DNA of 55,204 nucleotides. Origin: Rhodobacter sp. GTDB taxonomy: Bacteria > Pseudomonadota > Alphaproteobacteria > Rhodobacterales > Rhodobacteraceae. The notes beneath the pieces are model-generated. The model saw nothing but the letters and a program-made list of their open reading frames with translations. It did not search any database and had not been told where the DNA came from. The translations under genes were made by a program, and so were the position numbers. The stretch covers positions 1 through 55,204 of the forward strand of contig JADCDI010000024.1 in assembly GCA_020251025.1 (NCBI GenBank), read 5' to 3'. This document shows, in pieces, positions 1-8,134 of the stretch; positions within the stretch are counted from its first letter, which is position 1, and each line of letters opens with the position of its first letter.

Positions 1-507
1 GCCGGGGGCCCAAAGCCCCCGGCCAGCGCCCGCCCCGCCACCGGCGGGCGCTTTGCACCCGCCGGGTCGGGCGCTGGCCTCTGTCCCTCCCGGACTTGCC
101 GGTCTACAGAGGGCCGTCCCGCGCGGGCGGGGAAACGCGATGCGTTTCCTTTTCTCGCCCGGAACGACGAAGGGACCTTCACCGCTACTTTGGCAGGGGC
201 CATCGCCCCTGCCACAGCGTCCCGCCAGGATCAGGACCAGCAGGGGGCCCAAAGCCCCCGGCCAGCGCCCGCACCGCCCCCGGCGGGCGCTTTGCACCCG
301 CCGGGTCGGGCGCTGGCCTCTGTCCCTCCCGGAACTGCCGGTCTACAGGGCACCGTCGCGCGCGGGCGGGGGAAACGCGATGCGTTTCCTTTTCCCGCCC
401 GGAACAACGAAGGGACCTTCACCGCTTCAATGGCAGGGGCCATCGCCCCTGCCACAGCGCTGCGCCGGGATCAGGACGGGCTGGGGGCCAAAGCCCCCGG
501 CAGGCGG
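1..507. repeat. Structured GC-rich repeat cluster A (about two 244-bp units)
   Basis: Two successive copies of a roughly 244-bp unit are visible, plus the start of a third. Each unit holds, in order, a CAAA-loop hairpin with GCCCCCGGCC arms, a long inverted pair GCCAGCGCCCG / CGGGCGCTGGC, a short GGAAACGC / GCGTTTCC hairpin and a GGCAGGGGC / GCCCCTGCC hairpin with a CATC loop. The same unit recurs near 10.4-10.8 kb (opposite orientation) and 19.9-20.8 kb. All frames are partly open because of the GC content, but the apparent proteins repeat with the DNA unit and match nothing, so I treat this as non-coding. Confidence 0.8.
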
Positions 508-534
508 CGGCCGGATTGCTGTTTCGGCAGCCTG

Positions 535-3066
535 CTACAGGAAAAACTGCAGGAGTCGCTCAAAGATCGGTCGCAACCGCGCGGCCAGTGTTGTCGCCGC
601 CTCGGGCACCGTCAGCAGGCTCACGGCCAGGCCACTTGTTGCAGCCCCGATAATCCCGCCCGTCGCATAGGCAAGACCACGAACGGCTTTTCGCAAACCG
701 CCATAGCGGCGCGTCTCATCCACGGCTTCTGCCGCCTCGCCGATCCGCGCAACCTCTTTCGCCATCAGGTCAATGCTGGCCGGGTCCAGCGTCGCACCGG
801 CTTCGGCCGAATCGAGAAGCTGCGAAACCTTCCCGGCGAGTTCCTGCACAGCCGCCACATCAGCCGCACGCACGACCGGGTCCGGCTCTGGCGGCTTTGC
901 CCCTGCTTCCCCGGCAGGCACCTGACGCGGCTGCAGCAGCGGGCGCAAATCTTCCAGCCGCTGGACCAGCCGCTCAAGCGACCCGACCATTATCGCATTC
1001 CACGCCTGCCCGGCATCATGGGCCGACATGCAATCGCAAAGCTCGGCACGGGCATCGTCAATGCCATACCAGCTTAAGGTTGCCGCGTGCAGCGCGGAAT
1101 GCACGGTGGCCAGGGCATGCCCCAGATCGGCGGGAAACTGGTAACTGTGCCGGTCTGCCGCCTTGGCGCGCAAGGGGGCAAGAACCTGTTTCAGCCCTTC
1201 AACACGCGCTGCCAGGTCCGGGGCGTTTACCACCTCGGGGCGGGCGTTCGGGGGTGTGTCCACGGGCGCAAGCTTCCCGCCTTTCGGCAGCATGGCCACC
1301 GGGCTTGCGGCCAGCAGCCGTGCCGCCATCGCCGCCGCATCGGGCGGGTTCAGCCGGTCGCGCATCGCCTGCAACAGCTTTGCCATCTGCGGGTGGGTTG
1401 CCGTGCCGTCCCAGCCGCGCAGATCGACGTATTGCGTTTCGCCAAATCCCCAGGGCAGCGGCGCATCATCCAGCCGCACATGCAAAAGCCGCCCTGTGGC
1501 CTGCGCATGCGATGCCTCCTCGGCAACCGCCGTTCGCGCCACGCTTTCCTGCGTCCAGAATGTGACAACCGCCTTTGCCGCGTCCAACTGCGTGGCAATC
1601 GTTCTGCGCCATTCCGCCCCGGCGGGAATATCCTGATCCCACCACAGGGGAAGCCCCTGACCCGTCAGAAAGTCCCGAAGGGTGCCGATCCGCGACCGAT
1701 CCTGACTTGCATAGGAAAGAAAGAAAAAGGCGGGGGTCGATCCGGTCTCGGGCGGCGGATCGTCACGCGGGGTGGGTGCCCCCGGCGGCACCCAGCCCCC
1801 ATCCAGCAGATCAAACAGCGCCTTTGCCCGCGCGGCGTCATCCCCGATTCCGGCCATTTCAGCGATCTGCCAATCGGCTGTTGCCGGGATGCCCAGGAAC
1901 GTCAGACCACCAAACCGGGGTTCGTCTGCCAGCCTGCGCAATCCGGCAAGGGGCCGCAGGTCCCGCACCCGCGTTCTTTCGAGCCGGAGGCTCTGCAACC
2001 CCGTCAGCCCCTGCAGCGGAGCAAGGTCGCTGACCCGGGTGTTATCGAGCCAGAGGTCCTGCAACCCCGTCAGCCGCTTCAGCGGGGAAAGGTCGCTGAC
2101 CTGCGTGGTGTTGAGCAAGAGGGTCTGCAACCCCGTCAGCCCCTGCAGCGGGGCAAGATCGCTGACCAGCGTGACGTTGAGAGAGAGGTTCTGCAACCCC
2201 GCCAGCCCCTGCAGCGGGGCAAGGTCGCTCACCTGGGTGTTGTTGAGAAAGAGCCTCTGCAACCCCGTCAGGCCCCGCAGCGGGGCAAGGTCGCTGACTT
2301 GCGTCCTGTCGAGCCGGAGGTACTGCAACCCCGTCAGCCCCTGCAGCGGGACTAGGTCGCTGACCTGCGTGGTGTTGAGCGAGAGTTCCTGCAACCCCGT
2401 CAGCCCCTGAAGCGGGGCAAGGTCGCTGACCTGCGTGGTGTTGAGCAAGAGGGTCTGCAACCCCGTCAGTCCGTGCAGCGGGGCAAGGTCGCTGACCTGT
2501 GTGGTGTTGAGCGAGAGAAGCTGCAACCCCGTCAGCCCCTGCAGCGGGGCAAGGTCGCTGACCGGCGTGGTGTCGAGCGAGAGCCTGTGCAACCCCGTCA
2601 GGCCCCGCAGCGGGGCAAGATCGCTGACCGGCGTGGTATCGAGCGTGAGGATTTGCAACCCCATCAGCCCCTGCAGCGGGCCAAGGTCGCTGACCGGCGT
2701 GGAATCGAGCAAGAGGGTCTGCAACCCCGTCAGTCCCTTCAGCGGGGCAAGGTCGCTGACCTGCGTGACGTTGAGAGAGAGGTTCTGCAACCCCGCCAGC
2801 CCCTGCAGCGGGGCAAGGTCGCTGACCGGCGTCCTGTAGAGCCGGAGGTACTGCAACCCCGTCAGCCCCCGCAGCGGGGCAAGGTCGCTGACCTGCGTCT
2901 TGTCAAGGATCAAGGTGCGCAGCTTGTCCAGCGCACCGATGCCCGGCGGCAGGGCTGCCAGCGCCCGGAACGCCTCCCCTTTGAACTCGAGCGTCTCTGC
3001 CCCCGTCCGCTTCGCCTGCTCAATCTCCGCCTCGGCGGCCTTCCAGGCGTCTTGCGCTGCACTCAT
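535..3066 (-). CDS. LRR-TIR domain protein, candidate immune/NADase protein
   Basis: An 843-residue protein. Residues 46-375 are 15 tandem 22-residue leucine-rich repeats of the form LTGLQxLxLxxTxVSDLAPL. Residues 445-565 form a TIR domain, with the opening FFFLSYASQDR, a BB-loop-like segment WWDQDIPAGAEW, and a Glu pair at 516-517 where TIR NADases carry the catalytic Glu. The usual Trp before it is Ala here. The rest (570-790) is mostly helical and unrecognised; residues 800-820 are hydrophobic and could be a membrane segment. There is no NTPase domain, so this is not a classical NLR. The start is ATG at 3066 behind a GGGGGG stretch; an earlier in-frame start at 3192 would add a poor N-terminus. 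TIR enzymes often act in phage defence; that role here is inference. Confidence 0.85.
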   Translation of the reverse strand: MSAAQDAWKAAEAEIEQAKRTGAETLEFKGEAFRALAALPPGIGALDKLRTLILDKTQVSDLAPLRGLTGLQYLRLYRTPVSDLAPLQGLAGLQNLSLNVTQVSDLAPLKGLTGLQTLLLDSTPVSDLGPLQGLMGLQILTLDTTPVSDLAPLRGLTGLHRLSLDTTPVSDLAPLQGLTGLQLLSLNTTQVSDLAPLHGLTGLQTLLLNTTQVSDLAPLQGLTGLQELSLNTTQVSDLVPLQGLTGLQYLRLDRTQVSDLAPLRGLTGLQRLFLNNTQVSDLAPLQGLAGLQNLSLNVTLVSDLAPLQGLTGLQTLLLNTTQVSDLSPLKRLTGLQDLWLDNTRVSDLAPLQGLTGLQSLRLERTRVRDLRPLAGLRRLADEPRFGGLTFLGIPATADWQIAEMAGIGDDAARAKALFDLLDGGWVPPGAPTPRDDPPPETGSTPAFFFLSYASQDRSRIGTLRDFLTGQGLPLWWDQDIPAGAEWRRTIATQLDAAKAVVTFWTQESVARTAVAEEASHAQATGRLLHVRLDDAPLPWGFGETQYVDLRGWDGTATHPQMAKLLQAMRDRLNPPDAAAMAARLLAASPVAMLPKGGKLAPVDTPPNARPEVVNAPDLAARVEGLKQVLAPLRAKAADRHSYQFPADLGHALATVHSALHAATLSWYGIDDARAELCDCMSAHDAGQAWNAIMVGSLERLVQRLEDLRPLLQPRQVPAGEAGAKPPEPDPVVRAADVAAVQELAGKVSQLLDSAEAGATLDPASIDLMAKEVARIGEAAEAVDETRRYGGLRKAVRGLAYATGGIIGAATSGLAVSLLTVPEAATTLAARLRPIFERLLQFFL
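1942..2931 (-). repeat. 15 x 66-bp tandem repeat encoding LRRs
   Basis: The LRR part of the TIR protein is a clean tandem array of 15 units of 66 bp. Many units are nearly identical in DNA as well as protein, sharing the strings CTGCAACCCCGTCAGCCCC and GGGGCAAGGTCGCTGACC. Variation is concentrated in the two or three codons before TxVSDL and in the residue after LTGLQ. This points to recent unit duplication or gene conversion. Confidence 0.92.
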
Positions 3067-3226
3067 TACCGCCCCCCGATCCCCCTGCACCCATGGGCCA
3101 ACCCGGCGGTCGCCGCAAGGCGGCCCCCGGCCAAAGACCATGACCAATCCCTGATCGCCCCCGCATAGCCCTTGATCCGCAACGCCCGTCACGGCTGCCC
3201 GCCGCGGGGTGCCCCAAGGGCCCCCG

Positions 3227-3535
3227 TCAGAACCGTTCGGCCCGAAGCACCTCGCAGTCGCTGACGGAAACCACCCCGATGTGGCGTTCCACCACCTCGA
3301 AGGCTGCCGTCAGCAGGGCGTCCAGCCGGTCGGGGCGGATCAGGCAGACCACGGCGACCATGCCCTGGCGGCCCACCTGCCCTTCCCTTGTCCAGCGGCC
3401 TGACCGGCCCGATCCGCCCAGCACCGGCAGCACGGTGAAGCCCGTCACCCCGGCCCGTTCCAGCGCCGCCGTCAGCCGGGTTTCCATCGGCGCCTCGATG
3501 ATGATCTCGACCCGTTTCGCCTGATGTGTCCGCAT
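3227..3535 (-). CDS. sbtB: SbtB-like PII-family regulatory protein
   Basis: A 102-residue protein beginning MRTHQAKRVEIIIEA. A ferredoxin-like PII fold is suggested by the beta strand VEIIIEA, the helix ETRLTAALERAG, the T-loop-like GFTVLPVLGGSGRSGRW and the second beta strand MVAVVCLI. In cyanobacteria SbtB is a PII-like protein that binds adenyl nucleotides and controls the bicarbonate transporter SbtA. The start lies 1 bp after the SbtA stop codon, so the pair is co-translated, which strongly supports the call. The signalling nucleotide cannot be read from the sequence. Confidence 0.8.
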   Translation of the reverse strand: MRTHQAKRVEIIIEAPMETRLTAALERAGVTGFTVLPVLGGSGRSGRWTREGQVGRQGMVAVVCLIRPDRLDALLTAAFEVVERHIGVVSVSDCEVLRAERF

Positions 3536-3536
3536 C

Positions 3537-4514
3537 TCAGCCCCCCGCGACCGCGCTTGCCAGTGCCACGTACAAAGGGATGCCGACCGTCAGGTTGAAC
3601 GGAAAGGTCACCCCCAGCGACAGCGTCAGATAGATGCTGGGGTTCGCCTCGGGCAGGGCCACCCGCATGGCCGCCGGCACGGCGATATAGCTGGCCGAAG
3701 CCGCCAGCGTCATCAAAAGCGCCAGTCCCCCCGCCGACAGGCCCAGTCCCGCCCCCATCAGCAGCCCCGCCGCCGCCCCGATCGGCGGCATCAGCACGCC
3801 GAACAGGATCGCGCCCGCGCCCAGCACCCTGCCCGAGGTGCGCAGGCCGCGCCCCGCGACCAGCCCCATGTCCAGCAGGAACAGGCACAGCACCCCCTGA
3901 AAGGGCGAGACGATGAAGCTTTCGATCCGCGCCAGCCCCTCGGCCCCGGTCAGAAGCCCGATCACAAAGGACCCCACCAGCAGCACGATGGAGCCGTTCA
4001 GAAGGATCTCGCGCCACAGGTCGCTGTCGACATCGGCCCCCTCGCCCGCCTTGGCCACGATCCACAGCGCCGAGATGATGGCCGGTGCCTCCATCGCCGC
4101 CGCAACCGCCACCATGTAGCCTTCGGACGGTATCCCGCGCCCCTCCAGCACCGAGGTGGCGGTGACAAAGGTGACAATGCTGATCGATCCGTAATGCGCC
4201 GCCACCGCCGCCGCATCGGCCACGCTGAACTGCGTCAGGACGCGCAGCAGGCCAAAGGCGACAAAGGGCAGCGCGACGGACAGCAGCACCCCGGCGGCCA
4301 GCGCCGAAACCAGGCTGAAGCCGATCCCGTGGTCGCCCACGGCAGCCCCCCCCTTGAAGCCGATGGCAAAGAGCAGATAGATCGACAAGGCCTTTGCCGC
4401 CGCCTCGGGAACCGAAAGGTCGGATCGCGCAAGCGCGGCCAGCAACCCCAGGACAAAACACAGGATCATCGGCGACAACAGGTTGTTGCCCGCCAGTGCA
4501 AGAATGTCCGTCAC
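3537..4514 (-). CDS. sbtA: SbtA-type sodium-dependent bicarbonate transporter
   Basis: A 325-residue polytopic inner-membrane protein with about ten hydrophobic segments in two inverted halves. Family-typical stretches include LLFAIGFKGGAAVG in the N-terminal half and HYGSISIVTFVTATSVLE in the middle. SbtA takes up bicarbonate with sodium. It is somewhat shorter than cyanobacterial SbtA. The start is GTG at 4514 behind GGGGGACAG. It lies between a carbonic anhydrase and the PII-like protein, all on the minus strand, which makes an inorganic-carbon operon. The transported ion is inferred from family and context. Confidence 0.85.
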   Translation of the reverse strand: MTDILALAGNNLLSPMILCFVLGLLAALARSDLSVPEAAAKALSIYLLFAIGFKGGAAVGDHGIGFSLVSALAAGVLLSVALPFVAFGLLRVLTQFSVADAAAVAAHYGSISIVTFVTATSVLEGRGIPSEGYMVAVAAAMEAPAIISALWIVAKAGEGADVDSDLWREILLNGSIVLLVGSFVIGLLTGAEGLARIESFIVSPFQGVLCLFLLDMGLVAGRGLRTSGRVLGAGAILFGVLMPPIGAAAGLLMGAGLGLSAGGLALLMTLAASASYIAVPAAMRVALPEANPSIYLTLSLGVTFPFNLTVGIPLYVALASAVAGG

Positions 4515-4564
4515 CTGTCCCCCCGACTTTTTTCAGCATATCAGCCTGCGCAGGCGGCAAAAGA

Positions 4565-5215
4565 TCAGACCGCAACAAATCCGTCCAGTGCGGGATCGTA
4601 TTGCTCCAGGCCGCCCGCGCCGGTATCGGTCCACAGGCCGTGCAGGGTCAGCCGTTCATCTGCCATCGCCGCGCGCACAAAGGGAAAGGTCATCAGGTTT
4701 TCCAGGCTGATGACCACGGCCTGCTTTTCCATCGCCTGCACCCGCGCCGGATCGCCGGCCAGCGGTGCCGTGCGCGCGAAGCCCGGCCGCAGGATGTCCA
4801 TCCAGCGCCCGACAAAGCTGGACCGCGCCTCCAGCTCGGGTGCCTCGCCAAGGCACATGTCATGGCATCCCCTGACGCCGCCGCAGTTGGAATGCCCCAG
4901 CACGACGATATGGGCCACGCGCAGGGCGGTCACGGCATATTCGACCGCCGCCGAAGTGCCGTGATACTGCCCGTCGGGATTGAAGGGCGGGACCAGGCTT
5001 GCAATGTTGCGGTGGATGAAGAATTCGCCCTCGTCCGCGCCGAAGATCGAGGTGACGTGCACACGGCTGTCGCAGCACGAGATGATCATGGCGCGCGGCA
5101 TCTGCCCGGCTTCGGCCAGGCGGCGGTACCAGGCCTTGTTGTCCTGGTACGTGGTGGCGCGCCAGCCATGAAAGCGCTGGATCAGATAGGCGGGCAGCGG
5201 TCTGGCCTGATCCAT
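4565..5215 (-). CDS. Beta-class carbonic anhydrase
   Basis: A 216-residue cytoplasmic zinc enzyme interconverting CO2 and bicarbonate. The active-site set is complete: Cys47-x-Asp49-x-Arg51 in ISCCDSR, His108 and Cys111 in LGHSNCGG. Length is typical for bacterial beta enzymes. The ATG at 5215 follows AAGGACATGTC, a good ribosome-binding site; an upstream in-frame start would add about 94 unlikely residues. It is the first gene of the run ahead of sbtA (50-bp gap), so it probably equilibrates the imported bicarbonate with CO2. Confidence 0.93.
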   Translation of the reverse strand: MDQARPLPAYLIQRFHGWRATTYQDNKAWYRRLAEAGQMPRAMIISCCDSRVHVTSIFGADEGEFFIHRNIASLVPPFNPDGQYHGTSAAVEYAVTALRVAHIVVLGHSNCGGVRGCHDMCLGEAPELEARSSFVGRWMDILRPGFARTAPLAGDPARVQAMEKQAVVISLENLMTFPFVRAAMADERLTLHGLWTDTGAGGLEQYDPALDGFVAV

Positions 5216-5430
5216 GACATGTCCTTTTTCTGATGCCCTGCGCCTTTCAATAGGCAAAGGATCCGCCAACAGGAACCCCTTTCTGCTGCGCGCCCCCTGC
5301 CGGGCCGCCCGGCAACCGGGCCCGGAAAAGATCAGGACAATTCGACGCAAAACCCGGCCGGACCACAACCCTTTGTTCAGCACCGCATGGCAGGCTCGGC
5401 CCGGGTGTGATTTCAGGGTGATAGGGTGAC

Positions 5431-5814
5431 ATGTCAGGCAATGTGACGGCCTTGCGACCGAAGGAACGTGTGCGGCTGGATGCAGAGCCGATCGCATCGA
5501 TCTACCGCAATCTGGGACCCGGCGGCGCGGAACAGGTTGTTTCGCGCGCCCTGGGCGAGCTGGCCCTGACCCTTGCCGGTCTGGTGGAACAGGTGCGGCG
5601 GCGCGAGCTTGGCGATCTGGGCCGGGGGCTGCGGCGGCTGCAGCGGATGGCCGATCATCTGGGCATGATCAGCCTGGGTCTGATCGCCGCCGAGGCGCGC
5701 ATCTGCATGGACCGGTCCGATGCCACGGCCTTTGCCGCCGTCTGGGCCCGGCTGATCCGGGTGGCGGAAGCATCGCTGGCCTGGGACAAGGAATTGCTGG
5801 ACCAGACGCTGTAG
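5431..5814 (+). CDS. Conserved helical hypothetical protein
   Basis: A 127-residue protein, MSGNVTALRPKERVRLD at the start, almost entirely amphipathic helix with no signal peptide or membrane segment. I do not recognise a domain; the four-helix pattern resembles an Hpt-like or other helical bundle, but the phospho-His motif is not evident. It sits between the divergent carbonic anhydrase and the M17 aminopeptidase, and codon usage looks native. The 215-bp gap upstream (5216-5430) must carry divergent promoters; I could not assign boxes with confidence. Confidence 0.65.
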   Translation: MSGNVTALRPKERVRLDAEPIASIYRNLGPGGAEQVVSRALGELALTLAGLVEQVRRRELGDLGRGLRRLQRMADHLGMISLGLIAAEARICMDRSDATAFAAVWARLIRVAEASLAWDKELLDQTL

Positions 5815-5915
5815 GCGGGCGGCGGGGCTGCCGGCCGCGCTGTCAACGGGGCTTGCGGCGAAGTCCGGAGCGGCTAGGCTGCGCGGCAGCCGCCACACCG
5901 ACCCGGATCACGCCC

Positions 5916-7295
5916 ATGCCCCCCCGCTTTGCCGATGACAGCAGCCCGTCGCGCCCGCTTCACATCATCGCGTCCGCCGATCTGGCGGGCTGGCTGGCGG
6001 GGCAAACTGCGGCCCTGCGCGGCTGGGTGCAGGGGGCGGGGTTCACGGCAGGGCTGGGAGAGGTGGTTTTGCTTCCCGGCGATGACGGCGTGGCGGGGGC
6101 CCTGTTCGGTTTCGGCATGCCCGGGGCCCGGGCGCGGGGGCGCTTTGCGCTGGCCCGCGCGGTGGCGGCGCTTCCGGACGGGGCCTGGCATCTGGTGGCC
6201 GATCTGACCGCAGCCGACCGGGACGAGGCGGCGCTGGGATGGCTTCTGTCGCAGTACCGGTTTGACCGCTACCACAAGGCAAAGGCACCCGGCGCGCGGC
6301 TGAAGGCACCTGCCGGCTGCGACGCGGCGCGGATCGAGGCGATTGCCGAGGGCGAATGCCTGACGCGGGATCTGATCAACACGCCCGCCTCTGATCTTGG
6401 CCCGGCAGAGCTGGAAGAGGCGTTTCTGGCGCTGGCCCGCCAGCATGGGGCGGACACGGCCATTATCCGGGGCGATGATCTGCTGGCGCAGAATTTTCCG
6501 ATGATCCATGCCGTGGGCCGCGCGTCAGACCGCGTGCCGCGCCTGCTGGAGATGCGCTGGGGCGACACAGGGCCAAGCCTGGCGCTGGTCGGCAAGGGCG
6601 TGTGTTTCGACACGGGCGGGCTGAACCTGAAGCCTTCGTCAGGCATGCACCTGATGAAAAAGGACATGGGCGGGGCCGCCACGGTGATGGGCCTTGCGCA
6701 GATGATCATGGCGCTGCACCTGCCACTGCGGCTGCGGGTGATCGTGCCGGCGGTGGAAAATGCAGTTTCGGACCGCGCGATGCGCCCGCGCGACATTCTG
6801 ACCTCGCGCAAGGGCCTGACGGTCGAGGTGAACGACACCGATGCCGAAGGGCGGCTGATCCTGGCGGATGCGCTGGCGCTGGCGGATGAAGGCAGGCCGG
6901 ATTTTCTGGTTTCCATGGCGACGCTGACCGGATCGGCGCGCGTGGCCCTGGGGCCGGACCTTGCGCCCTATTACACCGATGACGCCGCCGTTGCGGCGGC
7001 GCTGGAAAAGGCGGGGGCCGAGGTGCGCGATCCGGTCTGGCGGCTGCCGTTCTGGACACCCTACGAGCCGATGATCGAGCCGGGGATCGCCGATCTGGAT
7101 AATGCCCCGCCCGATGGCATGGCGGGGTCCATCACGGCGGCGCTGTTCCTGCGGCGCTTTGTCGAAAGCCCGCGCTATCTGCACTTTGATCTCTATTGCC
7201 ACCAGAAGGCGGATGCCCCGGCGCGGCCAAAGGGCGGCGTGGGCCAGGGGGCGCGGGCGGTCCTTGCAGCCCTTCCTGCGGTGCTGGGCCTGTGA
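5916..7295 (+). CDS. M17 leucyl aminopeptidase family protein
   Basis: A 459-residue cytosolic dizinc exopeptidase that removes N-terminal residues from peptides. The catalytic C-terminal domain carries the M17 signatures VGKGVCFDTGGLNLKPS, with the first lysine and aspartate ligands, MKKDMGGAA, and NTDAEGRL. The N-terminal domain (first 150 residues) is divergent, as is usual. I chose ATG at 5916 (MPPRFADDS) after GGATCACGCCC; an upstream in-frame start at 5853 gives a low-complexity leader. The stop overlaps the next gene's start as GTGA, so the two genes are translationally coupled. Confidence 0.9.
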   Translation: MPPRFADDSSPSRPLHIIASADLAGWLAGQTAALRGWVQGAGFTAGLGEVVLLPGDDGVAGALFGFGMPGARARGRFALARAVAALPDGAWHLVADLTAADRDEAALGWLLSQYRFDRYHKAKAPGARLKAPAGCDAARIEAIAEGECLTRDLINTPASDLGPAELEEAFLALARQHGADTAIIRGDDLLAQNFPMIHAVGRASDRVPRLLEMRWGDTGPSLALVGKGVCFDTGGLNLKPSSGMHLMKKDMGGAATVMGLAQMIMALHLPLRLRVIVPAVENAVSDRAMRPRDILTSRKGLTVEVNDTDAEGRLILADALALADEGRPDFLVSMATLTGSARVALGPDLAPYYTDDAAVAAALEKAGAEVRDPVWRLPFWTPYEPMIEPGIADLDNAPPDGMAGSITAALFLRRFVESPRYLHFDLYCHQKADAPARPKGGVGQGARAVLAALPAVLGL

Positions 7296-8113
7296 CAGAC
7301 CGGCGGATGACCCCGGCAAACGGGCGGGCGGCACTGGCCAGCCTGCGCGGCACGGTCGATGCGCCGCGCCATGTGGCGGGCGAACCGGCGCGCATTGCGG
7401 TGCCGCTGACCGATCTGGACCGGGCGCCCGGCGGGCCTCGCGACCGCCAGCTATTGCTGGGCGACGGGGTGACGGTGATCGACCGGGCGCAGGGCTGGGC
7501 TTTCGTGCAGGCGGCGAAAGACGGCTATTGCGGCTATGTGCCGGAGACCGCCCTGGGCAAGGCGCAGGCCCCGACACACCGCGTGATTGCCCCGGCAACC
7601 CATCTTTATCCCCAGCCGAAGGTGCAGGCGCACGAGCTTTGCGCCCTGTCGTTCGGCAGCCTTCTGACTGTGACGGGCACCGCCGAACGCTTTGCCGAAA
7701 CGCCGGACGGTTTTGTGCCGCTTCAGCATCTGCGGGATATATCGGATCCGCTGACCGATCCGGTCGCGGTTGCTGCCCTGTTTCTGGGCACGCCTTATCT
7801 GTGGGGCGGCAACAGCCGGGCGGGCATCGACTGTTCCGGGCTGGTGCAGGCGGCCCTTCTGGCCTGCGGCAAAGACTGCCCCGGCGACAGCGATCTGCAG
7901 GCGCAGTCCGTGGGACGGCTCCTGCAGCCGGATGAGGGGCTTGAGCCGGGGGATCTGATCTTCTGGATCGGGCATGTCGCGATGGTGGCGGATGCAGGGC
8001 GGATCATCCATGCCACGGGGCACCGCATGGCCGTGGTGTTTGAAGACATGGCGGCGGGGGTTGCCCGGATTGCCGCCGCAGGCCAGCCGGTACTGGCCCA
8101 TCGCCGCCCCTGA
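7292..8113 (+). CDS. NlpC/P60 (C40) peptidase with SH3-like domains
   Basis: A 273-residue peptidoglycan endopeptidase candidate. The N-terminal 140 residues look like two bacterial SH3 domains, and the C-terminal domain has the Cys-His-His triad: IDCSGLVQ, GHVAMV and IIHATG. No signal peptide is visible, as in many alphaproteobacterial members, so its route to the cell wall (or a cytosolic recycling role) is open. The GTG at 7292 overlaps the aminopeptidase stop by 4 bp and gives the start VTDRRMTPANGR; ATG at 7307 is the alternative. The coupling suggests joint processing of cell-wall peptides. Confidence 0.88.
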   Translation: MTDRRMTPANGRAALASLRGTVDAPRHVAGEPARIAVPLTDLDRAPGGPRDRQLLLGDGVTVIDRAQGWAFVQAAKDGYCGYVPETALGKAQAPTHRVIAPATHLYPQPKVQAHELCALSFGSLLTVTGTAERFAETPDGFVPLQHLRDISDPLTDPVAVAALFLGTPYLWGGNSRAGIDCSGLVQAALLACGKDCPGDSDLQAQSVGRLLQPDEGLEPGDLIFWIGHVAMVADAGRIIHATGHRMAVVFEDMAAGVARIAAAGQPVLAHRRP

Positions 8114-8134
8114 GCGCGTGACGCCGCGTCCGGC

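Noticed and set aside
190-1077. A 295-codon plus-strand frame over repeat A and the TIR gene end
   Set aside because: It overlaps the convincingly coding TIR gene on the other strand, and the rest is repeat sequence.
1942-2931. Regular 66-bp repeats as a CRISPR array
   Set aside because: There are no unique spacers; the whole unit is repeated and stays in the LRR reading frame, and no cas gene is near.
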